In this document: positions 48,947 to 60,770 of the stretch, piece after piece | Layout: the number at the start of each line of letters is the position of its first letter | Position numbering within the stretch: position 1 is the stretch's first letter | From: Tanytarsus gracilentus | Lineage: Eukaryota; Arthropoda; Insecta; Diptera; Chironomidae | Direction of reading: 5' to 3' | Assembly (NCBI GenBank): GCA_038502055.1 | Contig: JAXRKN010000045.1 | Location: forward strand, 2,750,501 to 2,814,500 | Length of the DNA stretch: 64,000 nucleotides | The notes under the pieces: model-generated | What the model was told of the DNA's origin: nothing | Seen by the model: only the letters and a program-made list of their open reading frames with translations | Database searches by the model: none | Position numbers and translations under genes: made by a program

Positions 48947-51900
48947 ACCACAAAAAAATCGTAAGAACTTAAGCCAAACGTAATGAAAAGTTTTAATTAA
49001 AAAAAATGTATTTTACGGAACCAATTTTTCTGCAATTTTTAAAATGAGCTCAATACTTTTTTCTTAAATGTTACACACATGAACAGCATAAACTTACAAG
49101 CAGCTTTAGATAATACCGTTAAAAAAATTAGCAAATTGGTAAAAATTAAATTTTGCTGTGTTAAAAATTTCTCAATATACGCTAGAACTATTAAGCTAAC
49201 CATTAATCGAAAAGACGTCGCGTAGTTAATCCCAAATATACACACACCAATCGATACACAAAATGTGTTCTCATAAACCATTCACGTACATAATCTTTAA
49301 AAGTGAGCAAACGTCAAGTCGATCGTAGTTGAAAATTTTCTTGCAGATTTTAAGATAAAAAAGTTTTAAGTGATTGCCAAAGTATATTTGAATTGGGATA
49401 TTAGAGAGTGCGAAGAGGAAATATTGTGATTGCATGGATATTTGAGAATCTATATATAACAGAAAAAAAACATATGGTTTAAAGAAATATATTTTAGAGC
49501 CTAGATAAAAAAATTATAAAGGCATGAGAGTATAAAACACGACATGTAATGAATTATAGTTGAATATATTAAAAAATATTTGTGATTAATCGTGAAAAAA
49601 GGATTTTTAAAATCAAGCATCTCTTCTCCAATCAAATTATCAATCGCTTATTGAAAGAATCTTATTGAAAGTATTTTTGTTGCGACCTGTTAAATTTTTA
49701 GCCTTATTTTTAGAAATTGGAATTGAATTCATTGAAAAATCATTTTAATTGTTAGAGAATTCGATTGGTTTAAAAAAGAAAATTTAACGATTTAAAAATT
49801 ATTCAAAATTTTGGAATTAATTTTTAAAAAAATTATATAAAGCATGAAAACTAAATAAATAGTGTAAACAAACTTAAAATTGTTACATTCGCAATTTAAA
49901 ATTTTTAAACCGTTAAATTTTTTTTACTAAGAGAAAGTAAAAATGAACTAAATTATGTTATTCACTGTCAGATTATATTTCACAAAATTTAAAAAGAAAA
50001 TATTCGATGGAAAGTACAGGAAATTAGCTAATTTTCCAAAAAAAAGAAAAGATTATTAAAAATTTAGTTTCGTTCGGAATGTATTGCGTGATAAGTGGTA
50101 ATCATAATGGAACTAAAAAAATTATTGACTGTCAAAAAAGTAGAGTTCTGGTTGTAATCTTTAAAAAATATATAGAAAATAAATTTCTGACACTACTTCA
50201 TGCATTATTAAAGAATCTAGTTAATGGATTTGTTAAATTTTGATGATACACTGCCGAAATGACCATTTTAAAAAACATTAAAATCGGTTTTCCTTTAAGC
50301 GCACTAATGTTAAATCCCATTGCTCCGTTCACGAATAGAAATTTTACAGATTTTTTATAACGACTTCCTCCAGTTTTGTCATTACTTTTTAAAAAAAAAC
50401 TTTATACTCACATTTTCGACATTTTAGCATTTGGTAAAATTTTCTAAATATATTTCATACAAACGCTCACCTAAATTTCACTGGAAAGTTATTTTGAAAA
50501 TTCAATAAATATTTATTAAAATTTGTATTTTTTTGTGGAAGTAACACAAAATATGTTTAAATCTCATAAAAATCTCTTTTAAATGCTTGTGAAGATGCCA
50601 AAAAAAAGTTAATAAAGAATATTTAAGAAAATATATAAAGTTATCGAAATTTTTACTATTTCATCGAAAAATCAATTAAAAGTGATTAAATTTCTAATTT
50701 TCTTTTACTTTTGAATTTCAGGTTAATCAAAAATTTAAAAACGTACAAATTAACAATTAAGCATATTTAAAAGTTGGTTTAATTAAAAAAGTTCTATAAT
50801 TTATAATTTCGTTTTTGAAAATACACAACGAAAATTATAAAATACCGGTTGAGTCCTTTCAAAGTATTCCCAAATCGACAATAACTTTTTATTTTCCCGC
50901 TTTAATTATTAATTACATATTTTCACATTATTTCGTGGTGAAATTGCTCTAGCATAATCTAAGGTGATTTTACGTGATTAATGTCATTGTATTTTTCATA
51001 ACACACACGTGCATTAACTATGTTTTATTTCGAACAATTTATACGATACGATAGAGAAAATGTGGCACTGCGATAAAAAACATTGAATCAGTGAGCTTAT
51101 GCGAATGAATGTGTGCGAGGAAAATGTTTTTTTCCGTTAGTAATAATAAGCTCGCCGTTTGACGAACAAGTAAAATTGTTTCCTTAAGGCTCGAATTTTA
51201 TTAAAGAATTTAGGTTTTTAACTTTAATCCGAATAATTTTTGATATTATTGAAGTTTTTTAGATTTTTGAAAAAAAATCAGCTAAAGCTTTTGCAATCGG
51301 TAGAAACTTAAAACAGTTCCTGGAAAACCCAAACAAACATTGTGTAATACAAAATATCCAAATTGATAGAGTTGGATATAGAAAAAAACCATCATCGACC
51401 GCGAGACATGTTATAAAATAATTAATGACACACGAACAATTTAGTGTTCTATAAAATCGACTCACTCATCACATTAATATTTTTTTAACACGTTAAGTTT
51501 GAAGTGAGTATGAAAAGTGTAGAACAGTTTATGAATTTCATTAAGCAAACTGTAGTTTCAAAATCTTTTATAAATAATTTTTTTATTTGTTTAAAAAATA
51601 TTAACTTTTTTGTATGAAACCACATACTAAAATGTTTAAAAAAGTGTTTCATCCACATGCAGTTTAATTAACTGAAAAGTGTCGTGTTTAAAAAATAATC
51701 TATGGTTAATTTACAGTTTTTAAACAAATAGATAAGCTTATCTAAATGTTCAAATAAAAGATTTACAGTCTGTAAATTACAGATGATTGCATTTGAAATA
51801 CTTTTTTATTTCCTCAGTACATTTCAAGCACTCATAGAGTGATCACTTGGCAGTTTTTAATTTAAATATTTCCGAATTAAAAAAATATTAAATAGAAACT

Positions 51901-52047
51901 GCAACATATTTTAATTGAGTGTCTAAAATTTTATTTAAACGGTTTAAAATTGAATGACATCATTGAGAATTTTTGAGAATTTTCTGGAAGTTTTTTGTGA
52001 CACTTGACTCACCCTTAAAGCCTCAAAAAAATCATTTATTACAGGCA
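48947..52047. other. ANKS1 3' UTR and intergenic sequence before the desaturases
   Basis: Highly A/T-rich. AATAAA at 49854-49859 may end ANKS1 transcripts. No coding exon recognised. The stretch just before 52045 should hold the desaturase promoter and a 5' UTR exon, because the start codon lies only 3 nt after a splice acceptor. Confidence 0.5.
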
Positions 52048-53859
52048 ATGTCGACCACTACAGTTAAACAAATAAATGGGGTGCAAAATCATAGAGAAGA
52101 ACCACAAGTGAAAAACTCCAGCGCTCAAGACACAAAATTTCAGCCTAAAATTCGTTGGCCCGATTTATTTGCTCAAATAGCAATACATGCCGGATTTTTG
52201 TATGGATTATATTGTTTAGTGTCATTGCAAGCAAAATTATACACATACTTATGGTGTAAGTTGGTGAAATATTTCTAAGCAATTTTTTAAATTTAATTTT
52301 TTCTTATTATTAGTCGTCATCCTCATTTTCATGTCGGGATTCGGAATAACAGCCGGTGCACATCGATTGTGGTCTCACAGGTCCTATAAAGCCAAATGGC
52401 CTTTACGATTAATATTAATTCTTCTTTTTACTATCTCAGGACAGGTGAGTGAAAAAATTATATTTAAATCCTGATTTAAATATTCTTTTAAAGAGGACTA
52501 CCTCAATTAGTTAATGATGAAAATCAATTGAAGATTAATTAAACTTAAAAGAAAGAATTTGTCTAAAATAATATAATATATATGTCAACGTCCTCAACAA
52601 TTAAAAAATTTAGTGTACACTTCTTGGCAATTCTTGAATATTATCAAAATAATTTGCCTGTCAATTGACATTGAATTTATTAGAATTGAGCATGCTATCG
52701 CACATGATCGATCTCTTTGATAACCGTCAATTATGAATTTAATCAATACAAAGTAAGAAACGTGCAATGAATGTAGGATTCACATTTAGAATTTCTATTT
52801 AATCGAATATATCTCGTTTACTTTATGCCATTAAATGGGAAATTGAAACATGAAATGCCTCAGTTATTTACCTTCACACTATGTTTACGCTATAGACAAC
52901 ATTGAGGTGTATATAATTATGCATTTGAACATTCAATGTCGATGAATTCTTGCTGCTTGAAAAAAGGACATGAACATATGAATAATTGATTTTTTCCTTC
53001 TCAGAGAGACGCTTACACATGGGCTCATGACCACAGAATTCACCACAAATTTTCGGAAACTGATGCAGACCCTCATAATGCAAAAAGAGGATTTTTCTTT
53101 GCCCACGTTGGCTGGCTCTTTTTAACTCCGCATCCCGATGTCGTAGCTAAAAGAAAAATTGTCGATTTAAGTGATTTGGAAGCTGATCCGATTGTCATGT
53201 GGCAAAAAAAGTAAAAAAACTTTTTTAACAGTGAAATTTTCAAACTTATTTCCATTTCTACTCAACAGATATTACGTTCCACTCTTTGCACTCTTTAACA
53301 TCATCATACCAATAATTGTTCCTTACCATTTCTGGCACGAAAGCCTTTGGATTGCATTTTGGACTGTCTTCGTTTGCCGCTTCTGCACAGTCCTTAACAT
53401 AGCTTTTGCCGTTAATAGTGTAGCACACACTTTTGGCAATAAACCATATGACAAGCAAATTATGTCTGTCGAAAATGTTTTAGTATCGTTAGCTGCAATG
53501 GGAGAAGGATGGCACAATTATCATCATGTGTTTCCATTTGATTATAAAACAGGTATGCGAGCTTTTACACACTGAAAGAAATTGATTTGAAATAAAAAAA
53601 CTATTTAGGTGAATTTGGAGGATGGAAAGGATACAAAGCAAATATCACGACAGCTTTACTCGATGCTTTTGCAAAAATCGGATGGGTGTATGACAGAAAG
53701 TACGCAACTTCAGAAATGATATCAAGAAAAGTTATTAAATCAGGAGACGGTACTCATTTTCTCTCGCATGATTGCGCACATCAAACATCCCTCTGGGGAT
53801 ACGGCGATCGTGACCTCGAAACTGATGATCTCAAACAACTTGAAACGCTTAAACAATAA
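52048..53859 (+). CDS. Acyl-CoA desaturase (delta-9 type), complete active site
   Basis: Five coding exons: 52048-52255, 52314-52444, 53005-53210, 53269-53552 and 53609-53859, giving 359 residues, the normal size. All motifs of the membrane di-iron desaturases are present: HRLWSH (box 1), HDHRIHHKFSETDADPH (box 2), the extra ligand pair in VNSVAH, and GWHNYHHVFP (box 3), with hydrophobic pairs between them. The enzyme should introduce a double bond into fatty acyl-CoA in the endoplasmic reticulum using cytochrome b5 electrons; the exact substrate cannot be read. The start codon follows an acceptor (TTATTACAG at 52036-52044), so a non-coding first exon lies upstream. AATAAA is at 53888. The next gene is a diverged tandem relative with two intron positions in common. 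Confidence 0.93.
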
Positions 53860-54295
53860 ATCTCATTGTTCGCCTTTAAACTTTCGAAATAAAAACTATT
53901 TTAAAAAAATTTAATTCACTCGAAAAAAAGTCGTCACTTAATTACCATAAAAAAATTATATATGCTCACTATGAGCATCTAATTAACAGCGGAGCACCCG
54001 AATTCTACAACATTTAATACATTTTCTTTACATAGCAGTCGGCATTTAACTTCGGCGGTGGAAACTTGACTTGAAAAGTGATTAAAAATTTTAGACAAAA
54101 TTGAATTTTATTAAAGTTTTAAAATAGGTAAAATTATAGGATTTAAATTTGTTGAAATTTTTATTAAAATAACGTTTCAAAATTATTTAAATTAAAAGTG
54201 TGGCTAAATATTTTAAAATTCGGGAATTTTCAAACAAAATTTAAAATTCATAGGAAAATTTTTGAGAAAAAATATAAATTTTTTTAGTCCCTAAG

Positions 54296-55515
54296 ATGTC
54301 TTCAGAAGGCGCTCAGTCGGCTGAAAGCACCAAGCCAAAGTCATCAGACTACAAACGTGAAGCTTCATGGCCGTCAGTTTTATTTTTTATTCACTTAAAT
54401 ATTTTGGGACTCTACGGCATCGTGATTCTCTTTACTCACACTCGTCTCATTACGATTTGCTTTTGTAAGTGCAAATTTGCAACTTAACTTCATCCATTGC
54501 AATTTTTGAATTTTTTCTCTCTCTCAACAATAAGCATTCTTTTTAACATTGATGGGAATTTATGGCACCACCGTGGGAGCTCATCGTCTTTGGACGCACA
54601 AGACATTCAAAGCCAACAGTACGCTCAAATTTATTCTTATGATATCACAAACGATGGCCGGTCAGGTATGAAAAAATTTCAATTGCTGTTAGTTGACCTT
54701 CGACATTATGCATTTAATTAATTTCATTAACTTCCTTTCGCTATCGCTAGGGCTCAATTTATGATTTTGTTCGAACACATCGTTTGCACCATAACACATT
54801 CAAGACTGCCGATGATCCGTTTTATAGCGACAAAGATTTCCTCTCAGCTCAAGTTTTTGCGCACATCCGAAAGCTGAGTCCGAGACAGGAAAAATTACTC
54901 GAGGAAGTCGACATGAAGGATATTGAGGAAGATGGAATTGTCATGTTTCAAAAGAGATTTTATTGGATTCTTTATTTAGTTCTCTTCGTATTACTTCCAA
55001 TTAATGCACCACTCGAATATTGGGATGACTCAGTTCAAGCGGCAATTTTTGTTGCTTTCTCATTGAGATATTTGATAGTTATCAATTTCGCATGGCTCAT
55101 TAATTCTGCACACTTTATTTGGGGTCTTGATAAAAATCATAAGCAATCCGACTCGAATATGGTTTTCATTGTCACAAAGAGGTAATTTTAAAAAGTTACT
55201 AATTAATTTTTATTAATTAAAATAAATTAATTTATTAGCTACTGGCCACAATACCACTACCTTCTTCCATATGATTATCAGAGCGGTGAATTTGGAAATT
55301 ATGGTGAAGGAACATCGACTAGTCTCATTAGAGTTTTGGCCGCCATGGGCTGGGCAACGGAGCTAAAGACAATCACTTCAGATGCTGTAAGGAAAGGTCT
55401 TGCAATGTCAGTTGATACTGGCAGAGAAGTTGTTGACTGTCTTAAAGAAGCAAGTGAGGAGGAAATGAAAAAACTTCCAGCAGATCATTATTTGAAAAGA
55501 GAACATCTGGAGTAG
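54296..55515 (+). CDS. Desaturase-like protein with degenerate metal sites
   Basis: Four coding exons: 54296-54464, 54535-54665, 54751-55181 and 55239-55515, giving 335 residues with intact frame and splice sites. The fold is that of an acyl-CoA desaturase: HRLWTH (box 1) and THRLHH (box 2) are kept, and exon 2 has the same length (131 bp) and phase as in the upstream desaturase. Box 3 reads WPQYHYLLP instead of WHNYHHxFP, losing two of three histidines. The NSxxH ligand is NSAHF, so the expected His is Phe. At least three iron ligands are therefore missing while the frame is preserved over four exons. This argues for a catalytically dead or repurposed relative rather than a decaying pseudogene. 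AATAAA is at 55556. Confidence 0.88.
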
Positions 55516-55939
55516 AATCAAATTTTGATATTTTTTAATGTTTTTAACTGACAGCAATAAAAATTTCAAAAACAATCTTCTTATTAACGGATTTAATTTT
55601 TTTGAACGTTCATAAAAACTCTTCAAATGCGAAGCGTAATCCTCCACCAGAGGTGGTAACACTTATATGCTCATCTTTCCGTCCGTCCGTCTGCACTTTC
55701 GAGATCTCTAACCTTTTATGCCTTTGCCTCTTATTCTTCACTTTCTTATAATGGCTTCCCTATAATTAATTTTCACTTCAGCACTCTCGTCAGTAAAAAA
55801 ATTACAATACTCATCTCTTCCAAGTGGGTTACACAGCGACACCCACGTTGTGGGCTTTGAAAAAAACATAATCTATCAAAACACTTTCAGATACAAAAGA
55901 GAAAACAATAAATTTGCACTTAAAATTAATTAATTAAAC
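55516..55939. other. Intergenic, upstream of the accessory module
   Basis: Contains a CCACC/GGTGG inverted pair and a (CCGT)n-like stretch near 55678-55692. An initiator-like TCAGTA lies near 55790. No coding sequence recognised. Confidence 0.4.
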
Positions 55940-58588
55940 ATGGCAGAGTTGAATATAGATTTAAACCCTACTGGAGAAGACCAAATTGTAAGTTTTAAAT
56001 ACTAAATTTATCCTTTATATTCTTTTATTTTATTTACGTTTTTTATATGAACAGGGAAAATCAAAAGGAGACTCAAAAAATGCAAAGAAGGACGAAACTG
56101 AGAAAAATGATCGTCAGCCGAGAAAATGTTTCAAATGTGGAAAAGTTGGCCACATTAAACGTTTTTGCAAAAGTCGAGAAAAATCTGGCAACGCCGCTGA
56201 AGAAGAAACTGATGCGTCATTTACTGCTGTGATTGAAGAATGTGAAACTGGAGACGAAAATGAAAATAATCAGAACGATCATATTCATGCATTCAACAGT
56301 GTTGCGGATTCTTCAGAAAATGACTGGATAATTGACTCAAGCGCGAGCAAACATTGTGTTAAAAATAAAATGATTATGAACAATGTCAAGACAGGAAAAT
56401 TTGGCAAACTTGTGGTTGCTAACAATAATTCGCTCGAAATCATCGCAAGAGGTGATGTCAACTTAGCATTACCAAAAGCAAAAATTCATGTGACAGACGC
56501 TATTTATGTACCAGAAATTAAGAGCAATCTTCTATCTGTGTTCAAAATCTGTTCTGAGGGAAACAAAGTTGTATTTACACAAGAAGGCTGCACAATTTAC
56601 AACAGCGAAGGCAAAGTTTTAGCTTTCGTGAAGCCTGAGAATGGAATTTATGAGCTAAAAGCAACATCGGCTGTTTGTCTCTTGGCAAACTCTTGTCTCC
56701 CTGCTAAAGACCACATTGTAAGTTTTAAAAACTAAATTTATCCTTTATAATCTTTTTTTTACTTCAATTAATTAAGTTCTATTAACGCAAACACGATGAT
56801 TCAGAAAAAAAAAATTCTAAAAACTTTCTTATCGTGCATGTTTTAGAGTAAAAATCAGGCATTTAAACCACGTGAGTCGATTCGAGTCGTTTGCGCTTTT
56901 TGGCCAATCGACTCTAAGAGTCAACTCACTTACTCGACTCTAATGAATCGGTTTAAATCCCTGGTAAAAATTAAATGAAATGTGAATCATTAAAAATTCA
57001 TGTATGATTCGAATTATTTCAGTTTCGTACTCTAAAATAATTTTTTAATTCTAGACCATTCCAATACCTGACCTACCCCTTTCCAAGGTTAAACGTAATT
57101 ATTTTATATCTCTGAAAATCTAAAAGATGATTTATTAAATTTCATTCTATAGCCCCAGCTAGTTCGCCAACAAACAGTTTATCAACAAAAAGGAGGCAGG
57201 AAAAAAATACACCTAAACTCCTGAACGACATTCTCGCGATTCGTCACTTTAGTACACCACCCACAGATCTTCAAAAAACTACTGCTGATGAAGCAATTGC
57301 AATCGTATGTGACAAGTATTTTGGTTTAGTTAGTGATTTTGTGAGACGAAAAAATGCAGCCATCTACTTCTCCTTTGAAAATGAACCAGGTTTAATTATA
57401 GACTTTAAAACTGTTTCAAACTCTGTCCACATTAACTGCAAAGGGTTAGAAAAAGAAAAAATTAGTGCTCAATTATTTGCAAATCTTCTTTTTGCCAAAA
57501 GTACATCTCATTTTAAGAACAAGGGCCAACCATTCTCCATCCGTGAGAAAATTAAATTTGGCGATCATTTGACAAATTATCTACTAGAAATTTCTCAAAA
57601 CGATAATGCTGGAACAAGTAATTCAAGATTTCTCCAAAACCATCTCAAATCTATCTCAACCGACTTACCAATTGAAGCAAAAATTGTGGAACTAACAGCA
57701 GTCTCATTTTATCTAGAAGACTTGCTTTTTGATGATTCAAATGATGAATATTGGGAAATTATCGATTCGATACCTCATAATTGGTACAAGAATTTCTTGA
57801 AAAGACTTGAAGTGTTAAAGAATACAATAGACGAAGGTCAATTCGATAAAATTCAGCAAAAAACGACTATAATTGCGTGTTTAAAAAAAAATTTTTTGTA
57901 CATACTATTCAGCATATTACAAGTTATAGTTTTATTGTTACTTGTGGGGAGTAAAATAATATGGGGCCCTCGATGTTCGCCTCAACCATTTCCCAACTTC
58001 ACTTCACTAATAAATTCAACTCCAATGACACCTTATTTGAATACGGCTCCAATCGACTTATTCAACACCGATAATTCCACCACCAAATCTGTTTTTGAGA
58101 CAAGATCATTCTTTGAAAAAGAAACTTCCACAAATCACCCAATTGATGTAGAGCCGCTTAAGAATGAAATGCTACAAAAATTGAGAAACAAATATAAAGT
58201 TAGCGTTAAGAAGGGAGAAAACCTTAAAATTTCATACTTCATGAACCAAGACATTTGTTCAGGAGGAAACAACAGCAACACAATCGCTTTGCTTCTGAAA
58301 CCTCCCTTTTCAGAAAAAGATTTAAATGAATTTAATGAAAAGTGCCGTAGTTTTGCAGAGCTCTACAAAATAGTCAAGAAAAAACGAGTGTATTCCCCAA
58401 GAAACAGAGTGGATGCATTTAAAGAATTCTTCAAAACCGTTGGTAAAAATATTGCGATGGACATTAAAACCTGTTGTCAATATAACGAAGCGAAATCAAT
58501 CATTTCTCGATATCTCTCTGATGAAACTGAAGAATTCTTTCCTAATGTTTTAAAATGCGATGCGTATAATGAAAATTGTAAGTGTTGA
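55940..58588 (+). CDS. Single-pass membrane protein with captured copia Gag-protease exon (copy 1)
   Basis: Four exons join in frame: 55940-55987, 56055-56717, 57055-57094 and 57153-58588, giving 728 residues. Exon 1 codes a 16-residue leader (MAELNIDLNPTGEDQI). Exon 2 is a retroelement-derived Gag-protease segment absent from copy 2. Exon 3 is a mini-exon. Exon 4 codes an N-terminal (probably cytosolic) domain of about 240 residues, one hydrophobic membrane segment (about residues 497-521) and a C-terminal domain with N-glycosylation sequons (NFTS, NSTP, NSTT) and Cys residues (ICSGG, KCRSF, TCCQY, KCDAY). These features suggest type II topology. I do not recognise the family. Copy 2 lies at 61482-63493. 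AATAAA is at 58681. Confidence 0.7.
56055..56717 (+). mobile_element. Exonised Ty1/copia Gag-protease fragment
   Basis: The 221 open codons carry a retroviral-type zinc knuckle (56127-56168, CFKCGKVGHIKRFC, spacing CX2CX4HX4C). An acidic linker follows, then the aspartic protease start WIIDSSASKH (catalytic Asp codon at 56334) and the gag-pre-integrase-like end with NGIYEL. It stops before the integrase HHCC motif; no integrase, reverse transcriptase or LTR is seen. The canonical DSGAS is DSSAS, so the Gly after the catalytic Asp is Ser. Both borders are phase-0 splice sites. The 3' border (AAAGACCACATT then GTAAGTTTTAAAA) closely resembles the ends of exon 1 of both gene copies, pointing to insertion with duplication of a donor site. 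Confidence 0.82.
56856..56963. mobile_element. 108-bp hAT-type MITE in intron of copy 1
   Basis: The ends are 14-bp inverted repeats CAGG(C/G)ATTTAAACC, flanked by an exact 8-bp duplication GTAAAAAT (56848-56855 and 56964-56971). The interior repeats GAGTCGA-type words in both orientations. The orthologous element is at the same place in copy 2 (61786-61893). Confidence 0.85.
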
Positions 58589-59021
58589 TTTCGTGAACGA
58601 AGCTCACATCTTCAGACATATGGTCAGTAGTGAATAAATTTGCTATCAAAGAATTTTTTGAAAATTGTAATTTTTTTTCGAATAAAATCAGGATTTAAAA
58701 AAGTCTATTATTTTTTTCGTCTTTTATCACTTAACTTTTAGGATTTCACTCATGGCACTTGAGTTTTTGTTCGGAATGCGTAGAGTTGATCATATTATTA
58801 ACATTTAATAAAATTTATTTGTAATGCATTTCACTGACTACATCAGCGTCTTCAGATATAAAATAATTTTGTGACAATAAAAAGTATAAATTAGCGTTTT
58901 ATCAAAATTCAATTGTATTATGTTTCACTCATCGAACGAACAGTTTGATTTGCTTGTATCAAAATTTTCATATATTATCTCTGATATTAATTTTTTCAAA
59001 TACATTAAACTTTCAAAAATG
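58589..59021. other. Shared 3' region between convergent genes
   Basis: Holds the 3' UTRs of the membrane-protein gene (+) and the protease-LRR gene (-). AATAAA on + is at 58681; TTTATT at 58814 reads AATAAA on -. From 58934 rightwards the sequence is identical to copy 2 at 63753 and beyond. Confidence 0.55.
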
Positions 59022-60770
59022 TCATAACTTATAATTTATTGTATCGCAATTCACAATAATTTCAATTTTTTGACTTTTTTCAAACAGTTCTGCAGGGATT
59101 TCTTTAACTTTGTTGCCTTGAATATTGAGAAATTTTAAATTTTCTAGAGATTTGAAAATCATGCCAGGTATGTCAAGAATTTCATTTGAAGAAATATCAA
59201 TGCTCTGTAAAAATTTGGTTTTTTCAAAAACTTTTTCATCTAAGCTTTTTAAATAATTCTGTGCTAAAATTAATTTTTCTAGCTGTTGCAAATCATCGAA
59301 TGCATTTGACTCAATGTGATCAATGAAATTTTCCTCTAAATTTATAATTTTTAAATTATTTAATCCCAAAAAATGTTTCTTCTTAATTTTAGTGACACTG
59401 CATAATGTCACTTCATAGTCGAGTAAGTTTGGGAAAACTTCAGCAACTCTAGTTGGAAGATGCTCAATTTGATCAATCTGGTAGGCTTTGAATTTGGTTA
59501 TATTGATGTCTCTTGGTGAATGGATTGTGTTATCATCATTTGATAGAGATGTGTCATTCACTTCAAATGTTTTTGAATTAATTACATTTCCTTTAACTAT
59601 AAAAATAAAATATTTGTAAAAAATAATTATAAAAAGGGTGTGAACAAGAGTGAGTGACTCGCAATTGTTTCATAACACTTAAAGTTAAAAATTAACAACT
59701 TACGACAGTTTAACTCATCACTGCTATTATTGCAATCAATTTTTCCGTTACATTTTAAATGGAATGGGATCCTCTCACCATTTAAACATTCGAAATAGTT
59801 AGAAAATTTCACTTCACCCTTTGATTTTCTTTCAATCCAATCCACGAAAAATGGCACATTAACAAAAACTGTCAAATCTCCCTTTTTACACGTGGAACGA
59901 AAAGAAAATGAAACTAATCCTTGAATTTTGTAAATTTTTGAAGACATTCCTTCAGAGATGTAATATCCTCCTCCGCTATCACCTAAAAGTGACATTTAAA
60001 ATATCAATAGACCTCAAATTAATGTTGTACCTCTACAAATTTCACTGTTATTTGAACTTGCACAAAACGACCTGTCACTCAGAACATTTCCAGAGTTTAA
60101 ATGTTGTCCATAGCAAAAAATTTGATCTTTAGCTGACAATTTGTAATATTTGGTTAAATTTTGGGGTTCGCTCGAACCTTCAAGACCTCCATGACCGGCA
60201 ATAAATCCATCCCTTTCAATTGTTTTCTCATATGAATTGGAAAGACAAATGGGCTGAATAAATTCTGAGAAATTGACTTTTGTTTTCATTATTAAAAGCG
60301 CTATATCAGCATCACTTTTCGGTTTTAAACTATTTGGGTTATAACCCTTGTAATCTTCATGCGAAAATGTTTTTTCTATTTTTTGTTTCAATAACATTGA
60401 ATTATTGGCGAGATTCAATTGACCGAGAACTGCTTGAATCTGTCGAGGTGATATACTTTCATTTGGACCAAGAATGATGCAATGAGCAGCTAATGATTTA
60501 TGGGTATAATAAATTAAATAAATCAATTCAAAACTGCATACCAGTTATTAGAGTCCACTCATTTATTAGTGAAGATCCACAAAAGAAATGATCGGTTTTA
60601 TTTTTAATACGAAATAGAGCTCCAAACCAAGGCCACTGACCATGATAAGAATGAAAAGGAGCAAATTTATTTTGTACTTTTACAACTCCGCAATCGTGAG
60701 AGTGTTCTTTTGCACCAACCCATAAAATTATAGTTATAATTAAAAATAATTCCTCATAACTTCTGAACAT
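59022..60770 (-). CDS. Secreted serine protease with LDLa module and leucine-rich repeats
   Basis: Four exons on the minus strand: 60542-60770, 60031-60489, 59704-59982 and 59022-59596, giving 513 residues. A signal peptide (about residues 1-20) is followed by an S1 protease domain with the full triad: AAHC (His79), DADIALL (Asp138) and GDSGG (Ser about 232). No IVGG-type activation site is seen; the region before QWPW reads CGVVKVQNKFAPFHSYHG, as in some mosquito clipless proteases. The S1-pocket position six residues before the active Ser is Glu rather than Asp. Next come an LDLa-like module (about 291-322, four Cys instead of six; one canonical disulfide appears lost) and a C-terminal block of four to five 24-residue extracellular-type LRRs (about 390-500). 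The protease triad suggests catalysis and the LRRs suggest recognition; an immune role is inference. A candidate initiator (TCAGTT, minus strand) lies near 60868-60873. Confidence 0.88.

Noticed and set aside
57055..57087. Mini-exon of copy 1 ending at the first GTTAAA donor
   Set aside because: It breaks the frame with the next exon; the GTAATT donor at 57095 gives the right phase, and the same holds in copy 2.
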